A stretch of 64,000 bases of DNA, from positions 1-64,000 of the forward strand of contig NZ_CALFBQ010000016.1 of assembly GCF_937951745.1 (NCBI RefSeq), written 5' to 3'. Positions 52,639 through 61,274 of the stretch are shown piece after piece. The notes under the pieces are model-generated. The model was given only the letters and a program-made list of their open reading frames with translations, was not told the origin of the DNA and searched no databases. The position numbers and the translations under genes were made by a program. The stretch is from an uncultured Chloroflexus sp. Its GTDB lineage: Bacteria; Chloroflexota; Chloroflexia; Chloroflexales; Chloroflexaceae. Each line of letters opens with the position of its first letter. Within the stretch, counting starts at the first letter, position 1.

Positions 52639-54099
52639 TAACGCCACCAACGAGCGTTCAACCAGTGCGAACACCGGCGCCGGGATGAGGCCAATAGCTA
52701 TCGTGCCGATCGCTGCCACCACAATATCAACGGTAAGACCGCGATTGAGGGCAGGGGCCGGCTCGCCTGCCGGCTCGGTCATAAACATGCGGATGATAAC
52801 GCGCAGGTAGAAGAAAGCAGCCACGGCACTCGTAAGCACCCCCACCAACGCCAACCACGGAAGCCCCCCCTCCCATGCTGCGGTGAGCGCGTAGAACTTG
52901 GCCATAAAACCGGCAGTCGGCGGCACGCCGGCCAGCGAGAACATAAAGATTGCCATTGCCACCGCAAGCATTGGCTGGCGCTGGTACAAGCCGGCAAAAT
53001 CGTCGAGCCGCCACGCATTCTCGCCTTGATGCTCAAGCGCGATCAGCACTGCGAACGCCCCTAGATTGCTCAGCGCATACACCAGCAGATAGAAGATAAA
53101 CGCTTCTGGCCCGCGTTGCTCGCCGGCGACCATCACACCGAGCATTACATAACCGGCATGGCCAATGCTCGAGTAGGCCAGCATGCGCTTCACGTTGGTC
53201 TGCGCAATGGCACCCAAATTGCCGACCACCATCGTCAGCGCGGTCAGACCGGCCAGCACCGGTAACCAGTACTCGCTCAGCGTCGGCAAGCCCTCAAAGA
53301 GCAGCCGCACCAAAGCAGCCAGCGCACCGCCTTTGGTGCCAACACTCATAAACGCTGCTACCGGCGTCGGCGACCCCTCGTAGACATCGGGTGTCCACAT
53401 GTGGAACGGTGCCAACGCCACCTTGAAGGCAAAAGCGATGAGCACCATCGCCGCGCCGCCAAGCAACAGGGTCAGATTGAGATCGCCCAACCCGCGGCTG
53501 GCTGCATATGCGCCAATCTCAGCCAGTCGGGTCGAACCGGCGGCACCAAAGACCAACGCAATGCCATAGACGAAAAATCCGGCGGCAAACGCGCCCAACA
53601 CCAGATATTTCATCGCCGCCTCTTCCGAGGTCAGACGCGGGTAGGCAAAGCCGGTCAAAACGTAGAGCGTAATCGAGAGCGTCTCGATGCCGAGGAACAA
53701 CACGATCAGATCGGTGCCTTGGGCAAGCAGGATCATGCCGCTGACAGCAAACATGATCAGCGGATAGAACTCTCCTTGCTCGATCCCTTGGCTAGGCAAA
53801 TACTCCAGCGACATCGTAATGCTGAGAATGCCGACTAGCAAGAAGACCCACGTCAGCGTGAGGGCAAACGGATCGAGCCGCAGCATCCCGTCGAAGGTAG
53901 TACCGGTCACTCCCCAGAGGGGAAGACCAACCAACCCGGCCACCACCAAACCGCCGATCGCAAGGTAACCGGTCAATTTCTTGCGACCATCGGGAATAAA
54001 GAACACGTCAACCAACAGCAAGACGGTCGCCCACGTGATCACCACCAAGAGGGGCGCCATTAACGTCAGATCCACCGGCGGGATCATCAATGAATCCAT
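52627..54099 (-). CDS. nuoN: NADH-quinone oxidoreductase subunit N
   Basis: A 490-residue antiporter-like proton-pumping subunit of complex I. The conserved segment 'FHMWTPDVYEGSPTPVAAFM' marks NuoN, with the lysine of the discontinuous helix in the following 'GTKGGALAALVR'. About fourteen helices. GAGGAGG precedes the ATG at 54099. Last gene of the nuo run in the window, separated from nuoM by 362 bases. Confidence 0.95.
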   Translation of the reverse strand: MDSLMIPPVDLTLMAPLLVVITWATVLLLVDVFFIPDGRKKLTGYLAIGGLVVAGLVGLPLWGVTGTTFDGMLRLDPFALTLTWVFLLVGILSITMSLEYLPSQGIEQGEFYPLIMFAVSGMILLAQGTDLIVLFLGIETLSITLYVLTGFAYPRLTSEEAAMKYLVLGAFAAGFFVYGIALVFGAAGSTRLAEIGAYAASRGLGDLNLTLLLGGAAMVLIAFAFKVALAPFHMWTPDVYEGSPTPVAAFMSVGTKGGALAALVRLLFEGLPTLSEYWLPVLAGLTALTMVVGNLGAIAQTNVKRMLAYSSIGHAGYVMLGVMVAGEQRGPEAFIFYLLVYALSNLGAFAVLIALEHQGENAWRLDDFAGLYQRQPMLAVAMAIFMFSLAGVPPTAGFMAKFYALTAAWEGGLPWLALVGVLTSAVAAFFYLRVIIRMFMTEPAGEPAPALNRGLTVDIVVAAIGTIAIGLIPAPVFALVERSLVALGGS

Positions 54100-54461
54100 C
54101 TGATCTCCTCCTCGCCTGCGCCGGCGATACCGCTTGTTTCTGCCACGTCACTTTGTGCGCCGGCCAGATGCGCCATTTGGGTTATGCGTGTATGCGGTGA
54201 TATCATTTCACGTTTGTGCTAACACCTAAGCAGTTTTTATGCCAGTACGAGGGCGGGTTGACCAAGGCAGCGCATCGCCGAGCGTGCCCGCAATTAGCTT
54301 TGGCGAACGTAACAATACTTTTCACCCTTATCACCGGCCCTGCTCCCCGTTGCTGGGGAGCAGGGAAGCGCTTGCCGCTCTCGTGGGCTGGCGCACCCAC
54401 CCCTCATTGCTTTATGTGCCTATCCTCGCGCCAGCGTGAGCGCGCCGGATCTAGCAGATCG
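54100..54461. other. Gap between nuoM and nuoN with a hairpin
   Basis: No gene seen. The gap holds the family B hairpin CCCTGCTCCCC (54338-54348) / GGGGAGCAGGG (54355-54365), whose stem is shared with 61217-61245, plus moderately AT-rich DNA at 54180-54240 that might contain a promoter for nuoN on the minus strand, though I cannot identify one. Confidence 0.5.
54338..54365. repeat. Hairpin, family B
   Basis: CCCTGCTCCCC / GGGGAGCAGGG, an 11-bp perfect stem with loop GTTGCT. The same stem occurs at 61217-61245 between nuoG and nuoH. Confidence 0.65.
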
Positions 54462-56039
54462 CTACCCGCCCGCCACCTGCGCCATTAGTTCGGCTACTAG
54501 TGCTGCAACACTGTGCTGCATGCCAGCAAAGAAGAGCGCGGGATAGATGCCAATCACGACAATTGGAATGCTCAACAAAGTGAAAGTCGTGAGTTCACGC
54601 TGATTGAGATCGGGCAAATTAGCATTGGCCGGCTGTGAGACATCGCCCATAAAGACGGCCCGGAAGAGTTTGAGCAGATACGCCGCCGCTAACACTACGC
54701 CACCAACGGCAATGGCAACATAGACCCAACCGAGCAATGGCGACCGGAAAGCGCCGGCAATGATGGTAAACTCACCGACAAAGCCATTGAGGCCCGGCAA
54801 GCCCGCCGATGAGAGCGCCACTAGCAGACTGAAGGCGGCAAACACCGGCATCACCTTCCACAAGCCGCCATACTCGGCCAGCTCGCGGGTATGCCGGCGT
54901 TCATACAGCACCCCCACCATCAAGAAGAGGGCACTCGTGCTAAGACCGTGGTTGACCATCTGCAACACCGCGCCGCTGATCCCTTCAGTGTTAAGCGCGA
55001 AGATGCCAAGCACCACAAATCCCATGTGGCTAACCGATGAATAAGCCACCAGTTTTTTCATGTCTGACTGGGCAAAGGCCACCGCCGCGCCGTAGATGAT
55101 CCCGATCACAGCTAGTACGGCTAAGGCCGGCGCCGCCCACTGCGACGCTGCCGGGAAAAGGGTCAAGTTATAGCGGATCATGCCGTAGCCGCCCAATTTG
55201 AGCAACACCCCAGCCAACACCACCGAACCAGCCGTTGGCGCTTCGACGTGTGCGTCGGGCAACCACGTGTGAAACGGCCAAAGCGGCACCTTCACCGCAA
55301 AGGCCAGAAAAAACGCGCCAAACAGCAGCCGCTCGGTTAATGTATCAAGGGTAAACCGGCCAGAGCGCAGATCACTAACAAACTGGCCAAAGCTAAACGT
55401 GCCGCGAAAACCGGGTTCGACGGCGGCAATAGCGTCGCGGTGCAGAATGTGCAACGCAATCAGAGCCAGCAACATCAGCACTGAACCGGCAAACGTGTAG
55501 AGAAAAAACTTGCGCGCAGCGTAGATGCGGTTCTGGCTGCCCCAGATCCCAATGAGAAAGGTCATCGGAATGAGCGTAAACTCCCAGAAGAGATAAAACA
55601 GCAGCAAATCCTGCGCCAGAAAGACGCCGAGCATCGCTGTCTGCAAAATGAGTAGCAGAATCTGGAAGTTACGCACATCCTTATGCACTGAGTCCCACGT
55701 TGACAGCACCACAATCGGCCCGAGAAAGGTAGTCAGCATCACCAGCCAGAGACTGATGCCATCAACCCCCAAACTATACGTTGCGCCAACGATTGGCAAC
55801 CACGGCAACTCTTCAACAAATTGCATGACTGGCGGCGCGCCCACCACTGCGATCTGCATCGGATTGGTCTCGAAGCGCAGCGGCAACAGCAGCGAAATGA
55901 GAAAAACGGCCACCATCGTCACAAGCGATATCCGGCGGGACAACTCGACATTGGCGCGCGGCACGAACAACAACGCCAACGCCCCGGCTGCCGGCAGCCA
56001 GAGGACGAGCGAGAGGAGCGGAAAGCCTAGCTGATTCAT
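54462..56039 (-). CDS. nuoM: NADH-quinone oxidoreductase subunit M
   Basis: A 525-residue antiporter-like pump subunit of complex I, about fourteen helices. Diagnostic motif 'HTWLPDAHVEAPTAGSVVLA', with the Lys-containing 'GVLLKLGGYGMIR'. The loop containing 'LFWEFTLIPMTFLIG' holds the conserved Glu. Standard length. A 585-base repeat-filled gap separates it from nuoL, while upstream nuo genes are tightly packed. Confidence 0.95.
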   Translation of the reverse strand: MNQLGFPLLSLVLWLPAAGALALLFVPRANVELSRRISLVTMVAVFLISLLLPLRFETNPMQIAVVGAPPVMQFVEELPWLPIVGATYSLGVDGISLWLVMLTTFLGPIVVLSTWDSVHKDVRNFQILLLILQTAMLGVFLAQDLLLFYLFWEFTLIPMTFLIGIWGSQNRIYAARKFFLYTFAGSVLMLLALIALHILHRDAIAAVEPGFRGTFSFGQFVSDLRSGRFTLDTLTERLLFGAFFLAFAVKVPLWPFHTWLPDAHVEAPTAGSVVLAGVLLKLGGYGMIRYNLTLFPAASQWAAPALAVLAVIGIIYGAAVAFAQSDMKKLVAYSSVSHMGFVVLGIFALNTEGISGAVLQMVNHGLSTSALFLMVGVLYERRHTRELAEYGGLWKVMPVFAAFSLLVALSSAGLPGLNGFVGEFTIIAGAFRSPLLGWVYVAIAVGGVVLAAAYLLKLFRAVFMGDVSQPANANLPDLNQRELTTFTLLSIPIVVIGIYPALFFAGMQHSVAALVAELMAQVAGG

Positions 56040-56161
56040 AGCACTCCCTCGTGGAGCGACGTGCCGGCTAGATCACCGCCAGCCGCCGCTCCGGCCTTCC
56101 CGTACCAGAGAACCCTTGACCGTCTGTGTAGGACGTTTGCACCGCGTTGCACCAGCACCCG

Positions 56162-56335
56162 TGATCATTGCGCGCTGAGCGCAGGGGTAGAGTGGGGTAC
56201 TGCCCGTGCGCGGCGAAGCCATCGCCTTCGAGCACGACCCGATCCCCCTTAGCCTTCCCTCCCGACCCAGCGGGAAATTGCTGCGGTCGGGCGGCACCCA
56301 ACGCGGTTGGCAGCCATTGCTCCCTCGCAATGACA
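56162..56335 (+). repeat. 173-bp dispersed element, copy 2
   Basis: Starts TGATCATTGCG and ends CGCAATGACA. It is about 85-90% identical by eye to copy 3 for its first 140 bases and aligns more distantly to the reverse complement of 30511-30683. Confidence 0.7.
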
Positions 56336-56362
56336 TACGGGCACCTTTGCCCGTTCCCCCAT

Positions 56363-56505
56363 TGTCATTGCGCGCTGAGCACAGGGGTAGAGCGAGGTGC
56401 TGCCCGCGCGCGGCGAAGTCATCGCCTTCGAGCACGACCCGATCCCCCTCAGCCTTACCTCCCGCCCCAGCGGGAGATTGCTGCAGTCGAGCGGCGTCTG
56501 CGTAA
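56363..56505 (+). repeat. 173-bp dispersed element, copy 3, right end missing
   Basis: Starts TGTCATTGCG like a full element. Similarity to copy 2 ends near 56505 after GTCGAGCGGC, so the right terminal repeat is lost. Both lie in the same direction 201 bases apart. Confidence 0.65.
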
Positions 56506-56624
56506 CCACAGCCGGAGGGCAGGCGCTGGTTCGTACCCCCACCCTCCGTCCCCCTCCCCCATTGGAGAAGAGGGCGCTGTCTTCTCCCTCCCGCAGCGGG
56601 GGCGGGTTGGAGTGAGGGCTGTGC

Positions 56625-58553
56625 CTAGCGGGCAAACCACAACATCACCCCCAGCACAATCAAGACCCCAACTGTAAAGACCAGAGCGTAGGTGCGCACA
56701 TACCCGGTTTGCAAGGCACGCACGCCGTTGGCCAAGCCGCCGAAGAAGCGGCCAACTCCCATCACCAACCCATCAACCCCTTGCGGGTCGAAAACGCGAG
56801 CCAGAAAATCGGCCAGCCGCTCGAAGCCGACTACCACCGTGCGCTGGTAGAGCCGGTCGAAATACCATGCTTCTTCCATCCCTTTCCAGATATCGCCGCT
56901 GTAGCGGTAGGCCGGATCTTTGCCGCCAATTTTGATCTTGGCCGCGTTGGAGGTGTACACCCACCAGCCGAGATAACCCATACCTCCCGCACCGGCTGTC
57001 GCGATCAACGCCAACCAGAGGTTAAATTCGCCGGCCTTTTCATGCAACACCGGTTCGAGCCAATCGGTCAACCAGTGCAGCGCCGGCACATTGATCGCGC
57101 CGCCAATGGTTGCGCCAACCGCCAGCACCACCAGCGGTACGGTCATCACCTGCGGGCTTTCGTGCGGATGATAGCTAGGATCGCGCTGCGTACCAAAAAA
57201 GACCAGCGCTACCTGCCGGCCCATATAAAAGGCGGTCAGCAGCGATGTCAGGAAGAGAAGAACAAAGATCGGCGTGTGGCCGTGGCTGATCGCATGGGCC
57301 AAAATCTCGTCTTTACTCCAGAAGCCGGCAAACGGCACAATACCGGCCAGCGCCAACGCGCCGATCACATACGTGCGGAAGGTGGTTGGCATCGCATCCT
57401 TCAACCCACCCATTCGCCGCATATCCTGCGTGTCGTGGGTACCGTGAATGACCGAACCGGCGGCGAGGAAAAGCAGCGCCTTGAAGATACCGTGGGTCAG
57501 CAGGTGGAAGATCGCGGCCACATACGCCCCCATGCCACAGGCCGCCACCATAAAACCCAACTGCGAGACGGTGCTATAAGCCAGCACCCGCTTAATATCC
57601 CACTGCGCCATAGCGGCGGTGCCGGCCAGCAGCGCTGTCAGCGCGCCGATCCATGCTACCCAGCCTTGGGTGGTAAACGATGCGACAAACAACGGCTCGG
57701 CGCGGGCCATCAAATAGACACCGCCGGTCACCATCGTTGCGGCGTGAATGAGTGCCGAGACCGGCGTCGGGCCGGCCATCGCATCGGGCAGCCAGACAAA
57801 GAGCGGGAACTGGGCACTCTTGCCAGTGGCACCGATCAGTAACAGGAACGAGATCGCTGTGCTGACGAAGATCGGCTGCCAATCGGGGCCGATACGCAGG
57901 CCGGCAATATCGCTAACTCGTTCGAGAAAGCCGAGCTGACCGCCTTCACCATCGCCATAAAAGTTGAGCGTGCCAAAATACGCGAATACCGCTAGCATAG
58001 CGAGAATAAAGGCCGCGTCGCCGATCCGGTTGACGACAAACGCCTTCACTGCTGCCGCACTGGCTGACTTGCGCTCAAACCAGAAACCAATGAGTAAGAA
58101 AGAACAGAGACCGACGCCTTCCCAACCGAGGAACAGTAGCAGCAGATTGTTCGCCATCACGAGGAAGAGCATCATCGTGACGAACAGATTGAGGTAGGCG
58201 AAATAGCGCACTACCCGCGGGTCGCCGTGCATGTAGCCGATTGAATAGACGTGGATCAACGCGCCGACGCCGGTAATCAACAGTGCCATCACTGCCGTCA
58301 GCGGGTCGAACATGATCGCAAACGGCACCCGGAAGCTGCCGGTATTGATCCATTCCCATGCCGTACTGACAATCCGCCGTTCTTCTGGTGGCATGCCGGC
58401 CAGCATCGCCACCGCAATCAGCGTCACTACAAACGCTGCCGCCACCAAGCCGCTCGCCACCAGACCCGCTTCGCGTTCGCGGCGAATAACGAACACATTC
58501 AACAAAAAGCCAATAAACGGCAGCAGCGGAATAAGCCAGATCAACAGTTCCAT
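56625..58553 (-). CDS. nuoL: NADH-quinone oxidoreductase subunit L
   Basis: The largest pump subunit of complex I, 642 residues, with about sixteen helices and the long amphipathic lateral helix at the C-terminus. Motifs: 'FVWLPDAMAGPTPVSALIHA' and 'ATMVTGGVYLMAR', 'VGVGALIHVYSIGYM'-type region as 'GVGALIHVYSIGYMHGD'. Begins seven bases before the end of nuoK's neighbour, tightly packed with nuoK. Confidence 0.96.
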   Translation of the reverse strand: MELLIWLIPLLPFIGFLLNVFVIRREREAGLVASGLVAAAFVVTLIAVAMLAGMPPEERRIVSTAWEWINTGSFRVPFAIMFDPLTAVMALLITGVGALIHVYSIGYMHGDPRVVRYFAYLNLFVTMMLFLVMANNLLLLFLGWEGVGLCSFLLIGFWFERKSASAAAVKAFVVNRIGDAAFILAMLAVFAYFGTLNFYGDGEGGQLGFLERVSDIAGLRIGPDWQPIFVSTAISFLLLIGATGKSAQFPLFVWLPDAMAGPTPVSALIHAATMVTGGVYLMARAEPLFVASFTTQGWVAWIGALTALLAGTAAMAQWDIKRVLAYSTVSQLGFMVAACGMGAYVAAIFHLLTHGIFKALLFLAAGSVIHGTHDTQDMRRMGGLKDAMPTTFRTYVIGALALAGIVPFAGFWSKDEILAHAISHGHTPIFVLLFLTSLLTAFYMGRQVALVFFGTQRDPSYHPHESPQVMTVPLVVLAVGATIGGAINVPALHWLTDWLEPVLHEKAGEFNLWLALIATAGAGGMGYLGWWVYTSNAAKIKIGGKDPAYRYSGDIWKGMEEAWYFDRLYQRTVVVGFERLADFLARVFDPQGVDGLVMGVGRFFGGLANGVRALQTGYVRTYALVFTVGVLIVLGVMLWFAR

Positions 58554-58559
58554 AGCCGG

Positions 58560-58862
58560 CTAGCCCTTCAATGTACTGACTTCATCGACATCTGCCGTGC
58601 GTTTGGTGCGGAAGATCGAGACGAGCAGCGCCAAACCGACCGCCACTTCAGCGGCAGCCACCGTAATCACGAAGAAGACGAGCACCTGCGCTTCCACCGC
58701 AAGCCGTTCACGGGCAAACGCGACCAGCGCCAAGTTGGCCGCGTTGAGCATCAACTCAACCGACATAAAGACCACAATCACATTGCGCCGGAGCAAGACG
58801 CCAAGCACACCGATAGTAAACAGAATGGCGCTGAGCAACACATAATACGAGGTGGGCACCAT
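58560..58862 (-). CDS. nuoK: NADH-quinone oxidoreductase subunit K
   Basis: A 100-residue three-helix membrane subunit of complex I. The two conserved membrane Glu lie in '[12 protein letters not shown]' and '[13 protein letters not shown]', both needed for proton transfer. Its ATG shares one base with the nuoJ stop (TGATG), indicating translational coupling. Confidence 0.95.
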   Translation of the reverse strand: MVPTSYYVLLSAILFTIGVLGVLLRRNVIVVFMSVELMLNAANLALVAFARERLAVEAQVLVFFVITVAAAEVAVGLALLVSIFRTKRTADVDEVSTLKG

Positions 58863-59368
58863 CAGATCTTCCTCCCGCGCTGATTCAAGACCACCACTCC
58901 AATCACCGCGATCAGCAGGATAAACCCGGTCACCTCAAACGGCAGCAGATACTCGGTGAAGAGCAGCGCCCCCAATGAGCGCGGATCGCTGAACTGGGCC
59001 AGCGCCTCACCGACTGGCGGCGGCGTGGTAGCACCACCCAAACCAACCACGACCGATACCACCAACAAGGCCAAGCCCAACAATAATGCCAACGGTTGCT
59101 GCCACGCAATCCGATCCGGCGCATCTTCCACCTTCTCGGCGCCCAACAACATCACCACAAACAGAAACAACACCATAATCGCGCCGGCGTAAACAGTGAG
59201 CTGGATCGCGAACAGAAAGGGAGCGCTCAACAACAAATACATTACCGAGATGGCGGTGAAGTTCAACAGCAAAAAAAGCGCGCTATGCACCGCATTGCGC
59301 GAAACCAGCATCGCCACCGCGCCGGTAATCGCGATCACGGCTGTGATGAAGAACAGGATTAAGTCCAT
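58862..59368 (-). CDS. nuoJ: NADH-quinone oxidoreductase subunit J
   Basis: A 168-residue five-helix membrane subunit. The start at 59368 ('MDLILFF') has GGAG well placed and gives the normal length; an upstream in-frame GTG/ATG at 59428 would overlap nuoI. The conserved third helix with its pi-bulge region reads '[19 protein letters not shown]'. Overlaps nuoK by one base. Confidence 0.94.
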   Translation of the reverse strand: MDLILFFITAVIAITGAVAMLVSRNAVHSALFLLLNFTAISVMYLLLSAPFLFAIQLTVYAGAIMVLFLFVVMLLGAEKVEDAPDRIAWQQPLALLLGLALLVVSVVVGLGGATTPPPVGEALAQFSDPRSLGALLFTEYLLPFEVTGFILLIAVIGVVVLNQRGRKI

Positions 59369-59424
59369 ACACCGTGCTCCAGATATTGCAACCGCAGAGG
59401 CGAACCAAGCTCCTCTGCGCCAGA

Positions 59425-59922
59425 TCACAAATCAATCTTGGCCGGCGGGCTAGGTTGCCGGTTAAGCTGCTGCAAGATCGGCGGTGGCTCGCCGTGACCT
59501 TTATCTGGGGGCACGAGCAGCATCTCTTTGGTGTAGATGGCTGCGCGCCGGTCATAAAAACTCAACTCATACTGGTGCTCGAGCACAATGGCGTTGGTGG
59601 GACAGGCATCTTCGCAATAGCCGCAAAAGATGCAGCGCAGCATATTAATCTCATACACCGCAGCATACCGCTCGCCGGGTGAACGCGGGTTAGCGGGGTC
59701 ATTTTCCGCCGGAATGACCAAGATTGCATCGGCGGGGCAGGCTGCGGCGCACAGCGCGCAACCGATGCAACGCTCTTGGCCGTTGGCGAAACGCTTCAGC
59801 TCGTGGCGGCCACGGAACCGCTCGCGCACCGGACGCTTAACTTCGGGATATTGCACCGTCACCGGACGCTTGAACATGTAGCGCAGCGTGGTTCCTAACC
59901 CTTTAACCAGTTCTTTGAGCAT
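59425..59922 (-). CDS. nuoI: NADH-quinone oxidoreductase subunit I
   Basis: A 165-residue ferredoxin-like subunit carrying clusters N6a and N6b in the peripheral arm. Two full C-x2-C-x2-C-x3-C-P motifs: '[12 protein letters not shown]' and '[12 protein letters not shown]'. AAAGGAT precedes the ATG at 59922. 35 bases after nuoH. Confidence 0.96.
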   Translation of the reverse strand: MLKELVKGLGTTLRYMFKRPVTVQYPEVKRPVRERFRGRHELKRFANGQERCIGCALCAAACPADAILVIPAENDPANPRSPGERYAAVYEINMLRCIFCGYCEDACPTNAIVLEHQYELSFYDRRAAIYTKEMLLVPPDKGHGEPPPILQQLNRQPSPPAKIDL

Positions 59923-59957
59923 ACGTCTATCCTTTCAGGCGATGCGCCGCATCACCC

Positions 59958-61178
59958 CTACGATTGGGGAATCTGTATGTCGTTGACCAAGGTGACGTTA
60001 TCCACCGGCTTGGGGGTGCGGTTGAAACCAATGGCAATCGCAATGGTTAATGCCCCCAAGCCGAACAAGACCCACGAATGCACCACCCGATCGGGAACAA
60101 GGACGATCACAACCGCAGTGTAGACCAGATTGAGCAAGCCGACCGGCAACAACCACTTCCAACCCAAATCCATCAAGCGATCGTAGCGCAAGCGCGGCCA
60201 CGAAGCGCGTACCCAGACCGAGATGAACAAGAAGATGACGACCTTGAGCAAGAACGCGCCCAGCGAGACAAGACCAAAGACGATGCTACCGGCCACCGGC
60301 CCGGCCAGCGCCGTCACCTCCCGGCCCAGAATGTCGAGGCCGGGGAAGTTCCAGCCGCCAAAGAAGAAGGTGACGGCCAAGGCCGAGACAGCAATGAGTT
60401 TAATATATTCGGCCATAAAGAAGAGCGCGAATTTCATCGAGCCGTATTCGGTGTTGTAACCGCCAGTCAACTCTTGCTCAGCTTCGACCAGATCGAACGG
60501 CGCGCGCACCACTTCGGCAGTCGCCGCCACCATAAAGAGCACGAAACCGAGCAATTGCGGGATGATGCCCCACAAGCCGCCTTGTTGCTGCGTAACGATC
60601 TCGTGGGTAGAGAAGGTACCATAGGTCATCACCACGCTAAGCACCGCACACCCCAGCGCTAACTCATACGAGATGAGCTGCGCCGAGGAGCGGATGCCGC
60701 CGAGCATCGAGTATTTGTTATTCGAGGCCCAACCGGCCAGCGTGATGCCGTAGACGCCGATGCTGGTCACAGCCAGCACATAGAGCACTCCAATATTCAG
60801 ATCGGTAATCTGCAAGATATTCCACAAATTGGCCCGCGCCGGATCATAACAGGCCTGATAATCCCAGTTAAGGTTGAGACAACCGAACGGAATGACGGCC
60901 CAAATGATCAGGGCCGGAATCACGGCAAGCGCCGGCGCCAACAGATAGACCGGCTTATCGGCCATTGCCGGCACGATATCTTCCTTAAAAAAGAGCTTGA
61001 CAGCATCGGCAGCGGGTTGCAAAAAGCCCTTTGGCCCGGCCCGGTTGGGTCCGACACGGTGCTGCAAGCGCGCAAGGAGCCGGCGCTCGAACAGAGTCAA
61101 ATAGGCGAAGGCTGTTGTCACCGCAAGGGTGATGACAAAGCACTGAATGACGATAATCAGAATGGTGAGCCAATCCAT
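59958..61178 (-). CDS. nuoH: NADH-quinone oxidoreductase subunit H
   Basis: A 406-residue membrane subunit that forms the quinone chamber. The signature '[15 protein letters not shown]' lies near the start, and '[19 protein letters not shown]' contains the charged loop near the quinone site. It is longer than the usual 320-350, mainly by a C-terminal extension and a loop around residues 110-130 with two Cys ('[15 protein letters not shown]'). Confidence 0.95.
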   Translation of the reverse strand: MDWLTILIIVIQCFVITLAVTTAFAYLTLFERRLLARLQHRVGPNRAGPKGFLQPAADAVKLFFKEDIVPAMADKPVYLLAPALAVIPALIIWAVIPFGCLNLNWDYQACYDPARANLWNILQITDLNIGVLYVLAVTSIGVYGITLAGWASNNKYSMLGGIRSSAQLISYELALGCAVLSVVMTYGTFSTHEIVTQQQGGLWGIIPQLLGFVLFMVAATAEVVRAPFDLVEAEQELTGGYNTEYGSMKFALFFMAEYIKLIAVSALAVTFFFGGWNFPGLDILGREVTALAGPVAGSIVFGLVSLGAFLLKVVIFLFISVWVRASWPRLRYDRLMDLGWKWLLPVGLLNLVYTAVVIVLVPDRVVHSWVLFGLGALTIAIAIGFNRTPKPVDNVTLVNDIQIPQS

Positions 61179-61216
61179 GATCGCTCCCTTTGTGGCATGA
61201 TGCCCTCATTCCCCAA

Positions 61217-61245
61217 CCCCTGCTCCCACAACGCGGGAGCAGGGG
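61217..61245. repeat. Hairpin between nuoG and nuoH, family B
   Basis: CCCCTGCTCCC (61217-61227) / GGGAGCAGGGG (61235-61245), an 11-bp perfect stem with a seven-base loop. Same stem as 54338-54365. It interrupts the nuo operon and may attenuate transcription or stabilise mRNA ends. Confidence 0.65.
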
Positions 61246-61274
61246 AGCGGTAGGTTACCGGAAACAGAATGCGC

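Larger units (their letters stand above)
56040..56624. other. Repeat-filled gap between nuoL and nuoM
   Basis: No gene seen in these 585 bases. They hold two copies of the 173-bp element (56162-56335, 56363-56505) and, from about 56515, a separate C-rich block with a broken palindrome around 'CTCCCTCCCGCAGCGGGGGC'. The first 120 bases show nothing recognisable. Confidence 0.65.

Noticed and set aside
56162-56505. CRISPR array from the two direct repeats in the nuoL-nuoM gap
   Set aside because: Units are about 170 bases, only two copies, with terminal inverted repeats and no spacers.
56709-57842. Long plus-strand frame opposite nuoL
   Set aside because: The minus strand encodes a clear NuoL; the opposing frame has no recognisable motif and reflects codon bias.
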